A stretch of 35,901 nt of DNA from Gemmatimonadota bacterium (GCA_021298395.1 JAJTFH010000019.1:1-35901); one strand, 5' to 3'. Counted from the first letter of the stretch, positions 15,747-24,587 are shown. A program made the numbers and translations. Notes: generated by a model from the sequence alone, not told the origin.

Positions 15747-16880
15747 AGCGCGAAGGTCGCCGAGGTGCTCGCGTCCTCGGTGAGGAGGAGCGCCGAGAGT
15801 CGCTCCCCCGCTGAGACCTCGGGGCGATCCTCCGGGATCACGAGCAACGCATTCGCGAGCGACATCGAGGTGAGGATCCCTGACCCCTGCGGGCCCGTGA
15901 GTCGTGCGGTGAGCGAACCATCGGGCTGCGTCGTGACGATCGCCCGCAGGAAGTGCGTGAGCTTGGCTCCGATCCGCACCGGCTCCTCGAGCGTCACAGC
16001 GACCGGCCGACGATGCAGGCGCGTGTGGCCGAGCATCCGGCGGATCGTCGGGCGCACGAAGAGCTCGAAGGTCACCATCACGCTCACCGGATTCCCGGGG
16101 AGGCCGAGCCAGGGGATCCCCGCGATCGTCCCGAACCCCACCGGGGCGCCGGGCCGCATCCGCACGCGCCAGAGCGCCATCTGCGCCCCCATCTCCTCGA
16201 GCGCGGCCCGCGTGTGGTCGAATTCACCTACCGACACTCCCGCCGAGGTGACGATCAGATCGGGTCGCTTGGCGAGCGCGCGTTCGAGGAGCGCGCGCAT
16301 CGCCTCACGCGTATCCGCCGCGTGACCGAGCGCGATGGGGATCCCGCCGTTGAGCCGCACGAGCGCATCGAGGGTGTAGGCGTTGGAGCTGACGATCTTG
16401 CGGCCCGCGCGCACCTCGTCGAAGCGATCGACGTCGACGAGTTCGTCACCGGAACCGAGGATCGCGACGCACGGACGGCGGTGCACCGCGACGCTGGCCT
16501 GCCCGATCGAAGCGAGTACGCCGATCTGGGCCGCGCCGAGCGGCATCCCCACGGGAAGCGCGATGGTCCCCTCGGTGAGATCCTCCCGTCATGATGCGTG
16601 TCGCTTCACCTGCGCCAAGCGCCCGCGTGGGGAAGGCTCCCGCGGCGATGGTCTCGAGCACTGGCAAGGTGACCGGTGACTCGGCGCGCGCCCCCGCGAT
16701 GTCGACCCCGCGCACCGCGTAGCCGTCCATGGCGGAGTTGGCCCAGTGCGGTAGCGTGATCGGCGAACGGACATCCGCCGCGAGCACGCGACCGAGCGCC
16801 TCGCCGAGCCCTACCGACTCGACGGCGAGCGGGGCGATCCCTTCGACGATCCGAGCGACCGCCTCGGCGACGCTATGCAT
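15743..16880 (-). pseudogene. moeA: moeA, broken by an internal deletion with frameshift
   Basis: The 5' part (ATG 16880, overlapping the dacB stop as ATGA) encodes MoeA from the N-terminus through PHWANSAMDGYAVRG and GEATRIMTGG, then continues out of frame to a stop at 16446. Sequence after about 16590 resumes MoeA only in another frame: REDLTEGTIALPVG, then GAAQIGVLASIG, AILGSGDEL, TSAGVSVGEFDH and LGLPGNPVSVMVTF, to the true C-terminus at 15743. About 38 residues present in other MoeA proteins between MTGG and GED (the GADAV region of domain II) are missing at the join. The two fragments (144 residues; 269 residues from a GTG at 16552) are unlikely to be functional. MoeA inserts molybdenum into adenylylated molybdopterin. 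An assembly or sequencing error, or a second intact copy elsewhere, are the main alternatives. Confidence 0.85.
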
Positions 16881-18388
16881 CAGCGCGACGCTCCGAGCCG
16901 GTTCGACGAGAGCCAGACGAGGAGCGCATCCTGCACCCGCTCCACCTCGGCGTTCGACACCACATGGTTGTTGGCGAGCATCGAGAAGAGGAGGAGATGA
17001 CCATCGGCCGTGGTGACGTAACCCGAGAGGGCACGCGCCTTGTCGAGGGTCCCCGTCTTGGCGTGCACGTTCCCCTGTGCGGGTGTCCCTCGCATCCGGG
17101 TGCGGATCGTGCCGTCAATCCCGGCGATCGGGAGCGCGTCGTAGAAGATCCGGAACTCCGGGTGGCGCCGCATCGTTTCGAGCACACGTACGATCGTCTC
17201 CGGCGCGAGATAGTCGTGGCGGGAGAGCCCACTGCCATCCCGCACGGCGAACCCGGCGGAGTCCGCGCCCCAAGCGAGGAGGTGGCGCTCGACCACGGCG
17301 CGGCCTGAGTCCGCCGTGCCGCTTCCGGTCTCCACACGCCCGAGCGTCTTGAAGAGGAGCTCGCCGATCTGGTTCTGCGAGGGCTTCTCGAAGCGCGGGA
17401 GGATCTCGCGGAGCGGCGGGGACCGCCGAGCGGTGAGGGTGACCATCCCCGTGGTATCGGCGAAGCCATTCGGTTCCACGCCGCCGCGCACACGGATCCC
17501 GCGTGCCGCCAACGCCTCGGCGAACGCATCGAGCCAGGCCCCGCTCGGGTGACGGAGCGCCACCTCCAGCGTCACCGAATCCCCGGCGATGACCTGGCCG
17601 CTGAGCGAGAGGAGCGGTCGCACGCCGCGGACGTCGCTGGTCCACTCCACGCGACTTCGTGCCATAACGCGGCCATTCGCCCCCGTAGCATCGCGCGCGA
17701 TCGTCGTCACGGCGATGACTCCGAGCGCTGGCACGGTGTGGGCCGGTGCGGTCCGCACAGTGACGGGTGCACCAGTTGCCGCTCCGCCGATGACCGTCAC
17801 CCGCGCGATCCCTTCGTTGAAGAACAAGGCATCGACCGGAGCGGAATACCCGTAGTCGAGATCGTCCCACGACCACCCGAAGCCGAGCGTCGAGTCAGGG
17901 AAGACCGGGGCGGCGCGCCGCAGTCGGCCGGCGACCTCTCGGATCCCGCGCGCGGCGAGCGAATCGGCGAGGGCGCGGAAGGGGGCCATCGCATCGCCCC
18001 CGGCGAGCGAATCGGAGAAGATCACGCGTGTCTCGTAGCGGAAGTCGGCCCCGAGACGCGCGAGCGCCACCGCCCCGGTGATCAGCTTCTGATTGGAGGC
18101 CGGCATGAAGAGCTTACCGGCGTTCCGGGAATAGAGCGTGTCACCGGTCGATGGATCGACGACCAGCACCCCCCAATGCGCGGAACGGAACCGGCGGTCC
18201 TCGAGGAGCGAGTCGGCGAGGGCGCGAAAGGCTGCGTGCGGCGCGATCACCGGTGTCTGCGCCACCCCGGTGGCAGCGGGTGCCGGCCGCGGCTGCGGCG
18301 TCGGGTGAGTCGAGGGACCACCCACCGGCTGGCAGGCAGCAAGCGTGAGGAGCGCGAGTGTGGCGAGCGTCGCAAGAGAGGATCGCAT
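16880..18388 (-). CDS. dacB: D-alanyl-D-alanine carboxypeptidase/endopeptidase, PBP4 (S13) lipoprotein
   Basis: From the ATG at 18388, which overlaps the mobB stop (ATGA), the protein has 502 residues. A lipoprotein signal ends at Cys19 (LTLAAC), followed by a Pro/Thr-rich linker. S13 active-site motifs are complete: S98-NQ-K101, S337-Q-N339 and K444-T-G446 (HAKTGTLDKARALSGY). The long insertion between the first and second motifs is typical of PBP4. It trims D-Ala from peptidoglycan peptides or cleaves cross-links in the periplasm, probably anchored in a membrane. The open frame extends upstream to 18694 only by overlap with mobB. It sits between mobB and moeA, an unexpected place for a cell-wall enzyme. 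Confidence 0.92.
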   Translation of the reverse strand: MRSSLATLATLALLTLAACQPVGGPSTHPTPQPRPAPAATGVAQTPVIAPHAAFRALADSLLEDRRFRSAHWGVLVVDPSTGDTLYSRNAGKLFMPASNQKLITGAVALARLGADFRYETRVIFSDSLAGGDAMAPFRALADSLAARGIREVAGRLRRAAPVFPDSTLGFGWSWDDLDYGYSAPVDALFFNEGIARVTVIGGAATGAPVTVRTAPAHTVPALGVIAVTTIARDATGANGRVMARSRVEWTSDVRGVRPLLSLSGQVIAGDSVTLEVALRHPSGAWLDAFAEALAARGIRVRGGVEPNGFADTTGMVTLTARRSPPLREILPRFEKPSQNQIGELLFKTLGRVETGSGTADSGRAVVERHLLAWGADSAGFAVRDGSGLSRHDYLAPETIVRVLETMRRHPEFRIFYDALPIAGIDGTIRTRMRGTPAQGNVHAKTGTLDKARALSGYVTTADGHLLLFSMLANNHVVSNAEVERVQDALLVWLSSNRLGASR

Positions 18389-18972
18389 CAGGCGTTCTGC
18401 GGATTCTTGGTGAGAAAGGTCTGTTCGATCCAGTCCGCGCAGTGCTCGGCCCACGTCGCATCCTCGAGGAAGAAGGTCGTACCGGTGAACCCGGGGATCA
18501 CCGCATCGGCCACCATCGCGAGGCAGGAATCCGGGGGCAATGCCTGATCCTCCCACAGCGAGGTGGGGAAGACCGCGCGCCGCGCCACCTCGAGCTTGGG
18601 GAGCGCGGATCCCTTGAAGCCTTCGGCGAGCACCAAGTCCGCATCGGCGAGGTATCGCTCCACGATCACCTCCGGTGCGAGCTCCTCCTCCCACCGCGAG
18701 ACGAGCGCGAATTTGTCGGGCGACGCCATCGCGACCCGCGCCGCGTTCCCTTCGTGATAGTGCCGATAGGTGTCGGTCCCCGCCGGATCGAGCGAGAAGG
18801 TATGCGACCCATGCTTGAGGATCATCACGCGATGCCCGCGCCGCGTGAGCGCCGCACTGAGCCGCACGACCGTTGTCGTCTTCCCGATATGCTTCTTCCC
18901 GACCACGCAGAGGATCGGGGGACGATGTGATCCGGCAGGCCCCGAGAGCTCGCTGCGCCGCTCAGCCGACAT
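18388..18972 (-). CDS. mobB: Molybdopterin-guanine dinucleotide biosynthesis adaptor MobB
   Basis: The preferred start is the ATG at 18972 (194 residues, overlapping mobA by 11 nt); an in-frame start at 19005 is possible. The P-loop is at about 25-33 (GKKHIGKTT), followed by the MobB segments ILKHGSHTF with the conserved Lys/His, and DLVLAEGFKGSALPKLEVAR (the EGFK Walker B-like region). MobB is a GTP-binding partner that assists MobA. The C-terminus contains ordinary helices (WAEHCADWIEQTF) and no extra domain. Confidence 0.9.
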   Translation of the reverse strand: MSAERRSELSGPAGSHRPPILCVVGKKHIGKTTTVVRLSAALTRRGHRVMILKHGSHTFSLDPAGTDTYRHYHEGNAARVAMASPDKFALVSRWEEELAPEVIVERYLADADLVLAEGFKGSALPKLEVARRAVFPTSLWEDQALPPDSCLAMVADAVIPGFTGTTFFLEDATWAEHCADWIEQTFLTKNPQNA

Positions 18973-19579
18973 CGGGTACCATCCCCTGCAACCGCGCGAG
19001 ATCATCCGCGGTGTTCACATTCCCGAAGAGGCGATCGGGATCACCGAAGCGTCGGACCTCCTCGATGCCCACGCGCGCCACCCGCACCGCATCGAGGAAG
19101 GCGATCACCCGCCGGTCGCCGGCCTCAAGTGCGGCGGTGATCGGCGGGAGGCACCGCGCAGCGTACCAGGCGCAGAGCGGCTCCACCCCGCGCCGCGAGC
19201 CATCGCTCTCGGGGAGCACGGCATCCACATCCCCTTCCTCCCCACGCGCGCGCATCACGCCCAGCAGCGCAGCGGAGACGAAGGGCATATCCCACGCGAC
19301 GACGAGTACGTCGGACGCCTCCTCCGCGCAGGCCAACGCCGCATGCAACCCACCCAGCGCCCCCTCTCCCGGCCGCACATCGGCGACGGTGCGTACGCCG
19401 GGCAACCAATCTGCCGCCTCCGGCGCATTCGCCACGAGCAGGAGCTCATCGGTCACCATCCGTAGCGCTCGCGCCACGCGCTCGATGATCCGCGCCCCCG
19501 CGACCATCTCCAATCCCTTGGGTCGCCCACCGAAGCGCGTCGCGCCACCCCCCGCGAGGATCACCCCGGTGCAGCTCAT
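18962..19579 (-). CDS. mobA: Molybdenum cofactor guanylyltransferase MobA
   Basis: The protein has 205 residues with a start overlapping the fdhD stop (ATGA). The nucleotidyltransferase signature LAGGGATRFGGRPKG spans residues 8-22, with Arg15 and Lys21 as the GTP-contacting pair. The metal-binding Asp97 is in AWDMPFVSA, and the C-terminal VNTADDLARL is the usual MobA tail. The enzyme attaches GMP to Mo-molybdopterin to make MGD, needed by DMSO-reductase-family enzymes such as formate dehydrogenase, which fits the neighbouring fdhD. Confidence 0.92.
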   Translation of the reverse strand: MSCTGVILAGGGATRFGGRPKGLEMVAGARIIERVARALRMVTDELLLVANAPEAADWLPGVRTVADVRPGEGALGGLHAALACAEEASDVLVVAWDMPFVSAALLGVMRARGEEGDVDAVLPESDGSRRGVEPLCAWYAARCLPPITAALEAGDRRVIAFLDAVRVARVGIEEVRRFGDPDRLFGNVNTADDLARLQGMVPDVG

Positions 19580-20304
19580 GGCGTCCAGACCTGCGGCGTG
19601 CCGGACACCGCGCGCCCGATCAGCACCATCCCCGCCGCCCGCGCGATCTCCACCGCCACCGTGCTCGGCACCGAGGGCGTCGCCACCACCCCGATCCGCG
19701 CGCGCGCCGCCTTGTACGCCAGCTCACCGGAGATGCGACCCGTCACGAGGAGGATCAGATCCGCCGTCCCCTCACGTGCGAGGATCCGCTGTCCCATCAC
19801 CTTGTCCACCGCGTTGTGTCGGCCGATGTCCTCGGCGTGATTCAGCAGGTCGACGCCGTCGGTGAGCGCTGCGGCATGGATCCCACCGGTCGACTGATAC
19901 CGCTCCCCGCGCGCGAAGAGTGCCTTGAAGAGCGCGCGCGTCTGCGCGAGGTCGGGGATCGTGGGCGTCGCCGACCGGCGCGGCACCTTGTGCAGTGCGC
20001 CGAGGATCGTCGTCACCGCACCGCACCCCGAAGCGAGGACCCGTCGCCGCTCCTCCCCCTCCACCGTCGCATAGCGCGTCTCCGGCACCGTGACCCAGAA
20101 GCCGAGCTCGCGCGCACAGGGGCGCATCGAGAGGAGATCATCGCGCGACTCGAGGTATCCCTCGCCGTAGCACCACCCGACGACGAGGGCGTCGAGTTGG
20201 TCCGGGGTGCACATCCAGGTGACGGCGGGCTGGCCATTCACCTCGAGCCAGACCGGCACCTCGTCCACCGCATCGAGCGGGGTCGCGCCGTCCGGCCCCG
20301 CCAT
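19576..20304 (-). CDS. fdhD: FdhD, sulfur carrier for formate dehydrogenase maturation
   Basis: The ATG at 20304 overlaps the stop of the upstream pterin gene and gives 242 residues; a longer frame to 20412 is chance overlap. Conserved FdhD blocks are STGGIHAAAL (138-147), EDIGRHNAVDKVMG (158-171), and TGRISGELAYKAARA. The persulfide-carrying loop near residue 90-97 reads ASGCGAVTT with one cysteine (Cys94) rather than the CxxC of E. coli FdhD. FdhD delivers sulfur to the molybdenum cofactor of formate dehydrogenases, but no molybdoenzyme gene is in this window. Confidence 0.9.
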   Translation of the reverse strand: MAGPDGATPLDAVDEVPVWLEVNGQPAVTWMCTPDQLDALVVGWCYGEGYLESRDDLLSMRPCARELGFWVTVPETRYATVEGEERRRVLASGCGAVTTILGALHKVPRRSATPTIPDLAQTRALFKALFARGERYQSTGGIHAAALTDGVDLLNHAEDIGRHNAVDKVMGQRILAREGTADLILLVTGRISGELAYKAARARIGVVATPSVPSTVAVEIARAAGMVLIGRAVSGTPQVWTP

Positions 20305-20726
20305 CACGTCGGGTCGATCTCCACCCAGAGGTCCGACATCTCCGCGAGCCGCACCCGCAGCACACGCGCGGTGCCGCCGAGCCCCGCCTGCACCTCGCGC
20401 GCGATCCACCACGCCACGTTCTCCGAGGTCGGGATCTCACGCCCCTCCGCGAACTCCGGCACATCGAGCACGAGATTCTTGTGATCGAGTCGCGCATGGA
20501 CCCGCTCCGCGAGGACCCGATCCAATCCCGCGAGGTCAGCGCAGAACCCGGTGATCGGATCGATCTCGCCCCCGACCGTCACCTCGCAGGTGTAGGTGTG
20601 TCCATGCCAGTGGGGGTGCGCGCACGCCCCGAACACCTCGGCGTTCTTCGCGTCACTCCATTCCGGCCGGCGGTAGCGATGCGCGGCGGAGAAGGTGAGA
20701 CGGCGGGTGAGGGTGGCGTGCGGCAC
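20304..20726 (-). CDS. queD: 6-pyruvoyl-tetrahydropterin synthase / QueD family protein
   Basis: The protein has 140 residues and starts at GTG, 7 nt after the outer-membrane protein stop. Zinc ligands are His16 (FSAAHRY), His41 and His43 (HGHTY). Catalytic Cys35 is six residues before His41 (ACAHPHWHGH), the spacing of animal PTPS, whereas E. coli QueD has four. The DHKNL motif (81-85) and PTSENVAWW (99-107) complete the family pattern. The product would be 6-carboxy- or 6-pyruvoyl-tetrahydropterin from dihydroneopterin triphosphate; which of them cannot be decided. It is the gene before fdhD (ATGA overlap). Confidence 0.88.
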   Translation of the reverse strand: MPHATLTRRLTFSAAHRYRRPEWSDAKNAEVFGACAHPHWHGHTYTCEVTVGGEIDPITGFCADLAGLDRVLAERVHARLDHKNLVLDVPEFAEGREIPTSENVAWWIAREVQAGLGGTARVLRVRLAEMSDLWVEIDPT

Positions 20727-20733
20727 GGTCAGC

Positions 20734-21435
20734 TCAACGGAAGAAGAAGCGGCTCACGCCGATCTGTATCACCGAGTTCCCCACCCAGGGGCCAAGCTGT
20801 CTGCTCGAGACCAACGGATCGCTCCCCGCGCCATACACATCAGGATACGTGTACTTCCAGTGGACGCGGGTCAGATCGGCGTGGAGCTCCCAGGCCCGCC
20901 CCGTGGTGACGCGCGCCCCAAGCCCATACGAGACGGTGAAGGCGCTGCCGAACTTGTACCCGCCGAGGTCGAACGTCGTGTTGCCGTCGGTGACGAAACC
21001 GATCGCGCCATGGAGCTGCGGCACGATCCGCCGCCAGGACTTGTTCCCGGTGAGGTTCATGTTGAGCCCCACCTCGGTCAGCACCATCGGATGCCGCTCC
21101 GTCCCGGCATCGCGTTGGGCGTCGGTGAAGAGGGGATCCTTGATCGGGCGCTCGAGACTCGGCGCCACGCCGAGCCGCGCGAAGAACCAGAGGGGGCGGG
21201 TGAGCTGCAAGTCATAGCGCCCGGTGAGCATGAGCCCGCCGCTGGGCGCGACACCGGCGGGATCCCGTCCCGGCGCGAGGGTCCCGATCCCGATCGTCGC
21301 GGCCTGGCGCCCACGCAGATCCTCATAGGGGCTCGACGCCGGGTCATGCCCGACCTGCGCGCTGGCCGGCCGCGCGAGGCCGAGCCCAAGCCCGCCAAGC
21401 AGCACCGCGCGCACGAGCGACGGTGCGCGCCTCAT
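20734..21435 (-). CDS. Predicted outer-membrane beta-barrel protein
   Basis: The protein has 233 residues with a signal peptide (cleavage likely after ASA near residue 26). Alternating hydrophobic strands (GLMLTGRYDLQL, LTEVGLNMNLTG, FTVSYGLGARVTTG, WELHADLTRVHWKY) and the C-terminal strand ending SRFFFR suggest an outer-membrane barrel of perhaps eight strands. No family could be named. The start overlaps the gpmI stop (ATGA). Confidence 0.7.
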   Translation of the reverse strand: MRRAPSLVRAVLLGGLGLGLARPASAQVGHDPASSPYEDLRGRQAATIGIGTLAPGRDPAGVAPSGGLMLTGRYDLQLTRPLWFFARLGVAPSLERPIKDPLFTDAQRDAGTERHPMVLTEVGLNMNLTGNKSWRRIVPQLHGAIGFVTDGNTTFDLGGYKFGSAFTVSYGLGARVTTGRAWELHADLTRVHWKYTYPDVYGAGSDPLVSSRQLGPWVGNSVIQIGVSRFFFR

Positions 21436-22979
21436 GCCGCACCTCGCACACGCAGGTCGCGCCCCGTCATCGCATCGGGGCGATCGACCCCGAGCATCGC
21501 GAGCACCGTGGGGCCGACGTCGCAGAGCGCGCCGCCGGAGCGGAGCGCCATCGGCGCGCCGTCATCGATCAGGAGGAAGGGCACCGGATTCGTGGTGTGG
21601 GCGGTATGGGGGCCACCCGTGGTGGGGTCGATCATCATCTCACAGTTGCCATGGTCGGCGGTGATCAGCAGGCGGGTCCCCGTCTGCTCCGCCGCCTGCA
21701 CGATGCGGGCGAGCTGCTGGTCCACGACCTCGCAGGCGCGCACCGTCGCGCTGAAGTTCCCGCTGTGGCCGACCATGTCGCCATTCGCGTAGTTGCAGAG
21801 CGTGAACTCATGGGATTTCCGGCGCATATGCTCGACGAGGACATCAGTGATCCCCGGCGCGCTCATCTCCGGCATCAGGTCATAGGTCGCCACCTGCTGG
21901 CTCGGGACGAGCACCCGCTCCTCGCCACGATACGGCGTCTCGTTCCCGCCGTTGAAGAAGTAGGTGACATGCGGGTACTTCTCCGTCTCCGCCGTGCGGA
22001 GCGTGCTCATCCCCGCCTCCTCGATCACCTCGGCGATGATCTTCACCATCGAGAAGGGCTCGAAGCCGATCGGCAGCCCGAAGGTCTGATCGTACTGCGT
22101 CATCGTCGCCACGTGGAGTCGCGGGCGCCCGCCCACATCGAAGCCGTCGAACCCCTCGATCGCCAGCGCGCGCACGATCTGCCGCATTCGGTCAGAGCGA
22201 TAGTTCCAGGTGATCACCGCATCACCGTCACGCATGAGCGCCACCGGCTGTCCATCACGCACCACCGTCGCCGGTAGCTGGAACTCGTCGGTGGTCCCCG
22301 CGGCGTACTGGGCCTCGATGTACGCGATCGGGTCGTCGGTCGTCGGCCCGGTGCCACGCACCGCGGCGTCGTAGCAGCGTTGGGTGCGCGGCCAGCGATG
22401 ATCGCGATCCATCCCGTAGTAGCGCCCGCCGAGGCTCCCGATCACCGCGCGATCCCCGATCTTCGCCAGCAGCGCGCGCACATAGCCGAGTGCCGAGGTG
22501 GGGAGGGTGTCGCGACCGTCGAGGAGGAGATGGAGCGCGATTCGGGGCACCCGCTCGCGCGTCGCGAGGTCGACCAGCGCGAGCAGATGGTCGTCGTGCG
22601 CATGCACCCCACCATCCCCGACCAAGCCGAGCAGGTGGAGCGTCCCGCTGGTGGTGCGCACCTGGGCACAGGCGCCGCGGAAGGCGGCGTTGGTGAAGAA
22701 CGCCCCGTCGCGGATGCCCTCCCCGATCCGGACGAGGTCCTGCATCACCACGCGACCGGCGCCGAGGTTGAGGTGCCCCACCTCGCTGTTCCCCATCTGC
22801 CCCTCGGGGAGTCCGACCGCGCGCCCACTCGCCTCGAGGAGCGTCTTGGGCGCACGGGCCCAGAGGCGATCCCAGGTGGGGGTCTGCGCCATCGCGATCG
22901 CGTTCCCATCGGTCTGCGCGCGATGCCCCCAGCCATCGAGGACGACGAGCACGACGGGGCGGTCCACCTGCGAAGCCAT
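21432..22979 (-). CDS. gpmI: 2,3-bisphosphoglycerate-independent phosphoglycerate mutase
   Basis: The protein has 515 residues, the usual length for iPGM. The metal/phosphate site starts with LVVLDGWG (Asp15), the phosphorylated serine is Ser65 in QMGNSEVGHLNLGAGR, followed by GLVGDGGVHAHDDH, LLLDGRDTLP, the WNYRSDRMRQ segment, YANGDMVGHSG, and TADHGNCEMM. It interconverts 3- and 2-phosphoglycerate with two Mn ions. It heads the nine-gene minus-strand run, 26 nt after a TAACAT box, and is transcribed divergently from the SH3-repeat gene. Confidence 0.95.
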   Translation of the reverse strand: MASQVDRPVVLVVLDGWGHRAQTDGNAIAMAQTPTWDRLWARAPKTLLEASGRAVGLPEGQMGNSEVGHLNLGAGRVVMQDLVRIGEGIRDGAFFTNAAFRGACAQVRTTSGTLHLLGLVGDGGVHAHDDHLLALVDLATRERVPRIALHLLLDGRDTLPTSALGYVRALLAKIGDRAVIGSLGGRYYGMDRDHRWPRTQRCYDAAVRGTGPTTDDPIAYIEAQYAAGTTDEFQLPATVVRDGQPVALMRDGDAVITWNYRSDRMRQIVRALAIEGFDGFDVGGRPRLHVATMTQYDQTFGLPIGFEPFSMVKIIAEVIEEAGMSTLRTAETEKYPHVTYFFNGGNETPYRGEERVLVPSQQVATYDLMPEMSAPGITDVLVEHMRRKSHEFTLCNYANGDMVGHSGNFSATVRACEVVDQQLARIVQAAEQTGTRLLITADHGNCEMMIDPTTGGPHTAHTTNPVPFLLIDDGAPMALRSGGALCDVGPTVLAMLGVDRPDAMTGRDLRVRGAA

Positions 22980-23005
22980 CAGGGCCCGACCGAGTCGAGA
23001 GGGTG

Positions 23006-23012
23006 ATGTTAT
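23006..23012. promoter_or_regulatory. Possible shared -10 element between gpmI and the SH3-repeat gene
   Basis: The minus strand reads TAACAT (23011-23006), 26 nt before gpmI, while the same bases on the plus strand form part of TTATCTT. Both divergent genes could use overlapping boxes here. The rest of the 102-nt gap has no clear feature. Confidence 0.3.
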
Positions 23013-23081
23013 CTTGCGACGAGCGGGGCGCCCGTCGCGCGAGAGCGCAATCTACCGTGCCCCACGTCCCTCCGACCAGCG

Positions 23082-24098
23082 ATGCGACTCCTTCATTCCC
23101 TCGTCCTCCTCCTCTTCGCGGGCTCTGCGACCGCGCAGGGGCGGCTGGTCCGCGCGGCCGATGCGCGGGCGACCCCCTCTGGGGCCACCCTCGCGACCCT
23201 CGAACCGCGCACCACCTGGCGTCGGGGCCCGACGCAGCGCAATTACGTCCGCGTGACGCTCGAGGGGTGGATCGACGCCGATCGCGTCGGAGGGCGCCGG
23301 GATTCCTTCCCGCAGTCGATCAGGGGGACGGGGACCGTGCGCCTCCGGTCCGAGCCCCGGACGAATGCGCCGATCCTCGCGGTCTTCGCCCCGCGCTCGG
23401 GGATCCGCGTGATCGAGAGGAAAGGCGGGTGGGCGCGGATCCGTCGCGAGGCCTGGGTGAGCCGCTCCGCCTTCGAGTCCGTCTCCGAGCCCGCCCCTAC
23501 GCCGGCGCGTGAGGTGCCGCCACCCGCCGCACCGGCCACGTCCCCAACCCCTCAGGCCCCGGCCGCCGAGCGCTCGCAGGCGTCTGCTCCCTCGCAGAAC
23601 GCGATGCGCGCGCGCACCGACCTCGATCTCGCCCTCGCGCCGGGTGCACCTCGCATCGGTACGCTCGAGAAGGACGCCGTCGTCGAACCCACTGCTCGAT
23701 CGCGGGGCTGGGTGCGCGTCCGCGTCGATGCGTGGGTCCCGGAGGCCCTCCTCACCCCGACCGACTCCACCTACTCCGCCGCGCTCCGGGCCGTCGATCT
23801 CCGGCTCGACCCCGGTGGCTATGTCGGGCGCACCGTGCGGTGGACGGTCCAGGTGGTCGGGCTCCAGAATGCCGATCCCCTGCGTCAGGGTTTCCGTCCG
23901 GACGAGCCCTACCTCCTGGCCCTCGGTCCCAGCGGAGAGAACGCGGTCCTCTACTTCGCCGTCCCCTCGGCCCTGCTTGGGGAGGCGAAGACGGTTCGTC
24001 CGATGAGCAAGGTGATCCTGACCGGCACGGTGCGCACCGGGCGCTCCGAACCCACCGGGGCGCCCATCATCGACCTGCGGTCGATCACGCGCCCCTGA
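23082..24098 (+). CDS. Secreted protein with three SH3-like repeats
   Basis: The protein has 338 residues with a short signal peptide (cleavage after ATA/Q near residue 19). Three related SH3b-like segments follow: about 20-70 (RAADARATPSGATLATLEP... LEGWIDADRV), about 80-130 (VRLRSEPRTNAPILAVF... GGWARIRREAWVS) and about 172-225 (RARTDLDLALAPGAPRIGTL... GWVRVRVDAWVP), each ending in a Trp-Val/Ile strand. A Pro/Ala-rich linker (135-165) separates repeats two and three. The C-terminal 110 residues form a further strand-rich domain beginning ALRAVDLRLDPGGYVGRTVRW. SH3b domains usually bind cell-wall peptides, and the adjacent L,D-transpeptidase fits that. The stop overlaps the next start (TGATG). 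Confidence 0.8.
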   Translation: MRLLHSLVLLLFAGSATAQGRLVRAADARATPSGATLATLEPRTTWRRGPTQRNYVRVTLEGWIDADRVGGRRDSFPQSIRGTGTVRLRSEPRTNAPILAVFAPRSGIRVIERKGGWARIRREAWVSRSAFESVSEPAPTPAREVPPPAAPATSPTPQAPAAERSQASAPSQNAMRARTDLDLALAPGAPRIGTLEKDAVVEPTARSRGWVRVRVDAWVPEALLTPTDSTYSAALRAVDLRLDPGGYVGRTVRWTVQVVGLQNADPLRQGFRPDEPYLLALGPSGENAVLYFAVPSALLGEAKTVRPMSKVILTGTVRTGRSEPTGAPIIDLRSITRP

Positions 24099-24587
24099 TG
24101 CGGCCGCTCGCGCTCGGCCTCCTTGCCGTGGTGCTCGCGGCCTCCGGTGTGCTAGCGATGCGCCACGCTGGTGTCCTGCGCGCGGAGGTCGAGCGCCTCG
24201 AAGAGACCCAGGCCGATTTCGCGCTCGAGCGGACCGCCGCCGAGGCGGCGGTCTGGGCCGAACGGATCCGTCTCGCCCTCGAGCGGGCGCGCGAGGCGCC
24301 GTTCACCGAGGCGGCGCCCTACCTGGAGCTCATCCTCGAGGACGGACGCCTCGTGCTCGGCCGTGGTGAGGCGCGGCTCCGCGAGGTCGCGGTGGAGGTG
24401 GAGCTCGCGCCGGGGATCCGCGCCATCGAGCGGATCGAGCCTGAGGCGATCGTCCTCGCCGATGGGCTGACCCTTCGCCGCGCACGAGCCGATTCCCTCC
24501 CTGCGACGCCGGTGCAAGGGGAGATCCCCGTGCTCCGCGCTGACTTCGAGGCGCTGCGCGCCGTCCTCCGCGTGGGGGACCTCGCCT

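Noticed and set aside
15743-16880. Programmed frameshift as the explanation for the two moeA frames
   Set aside because: About 38 conserved residues are missing at the join, so a one-base slip would not restore a whole MoeA; no slippery heptamer is seen at the join.
18389-18694. N-terminal extension of the dacB frame
   Set aside because: It overlaps mobB in another frame; the lipoprotein signal beginning at 18388 and the ATGA overlap fix the start.
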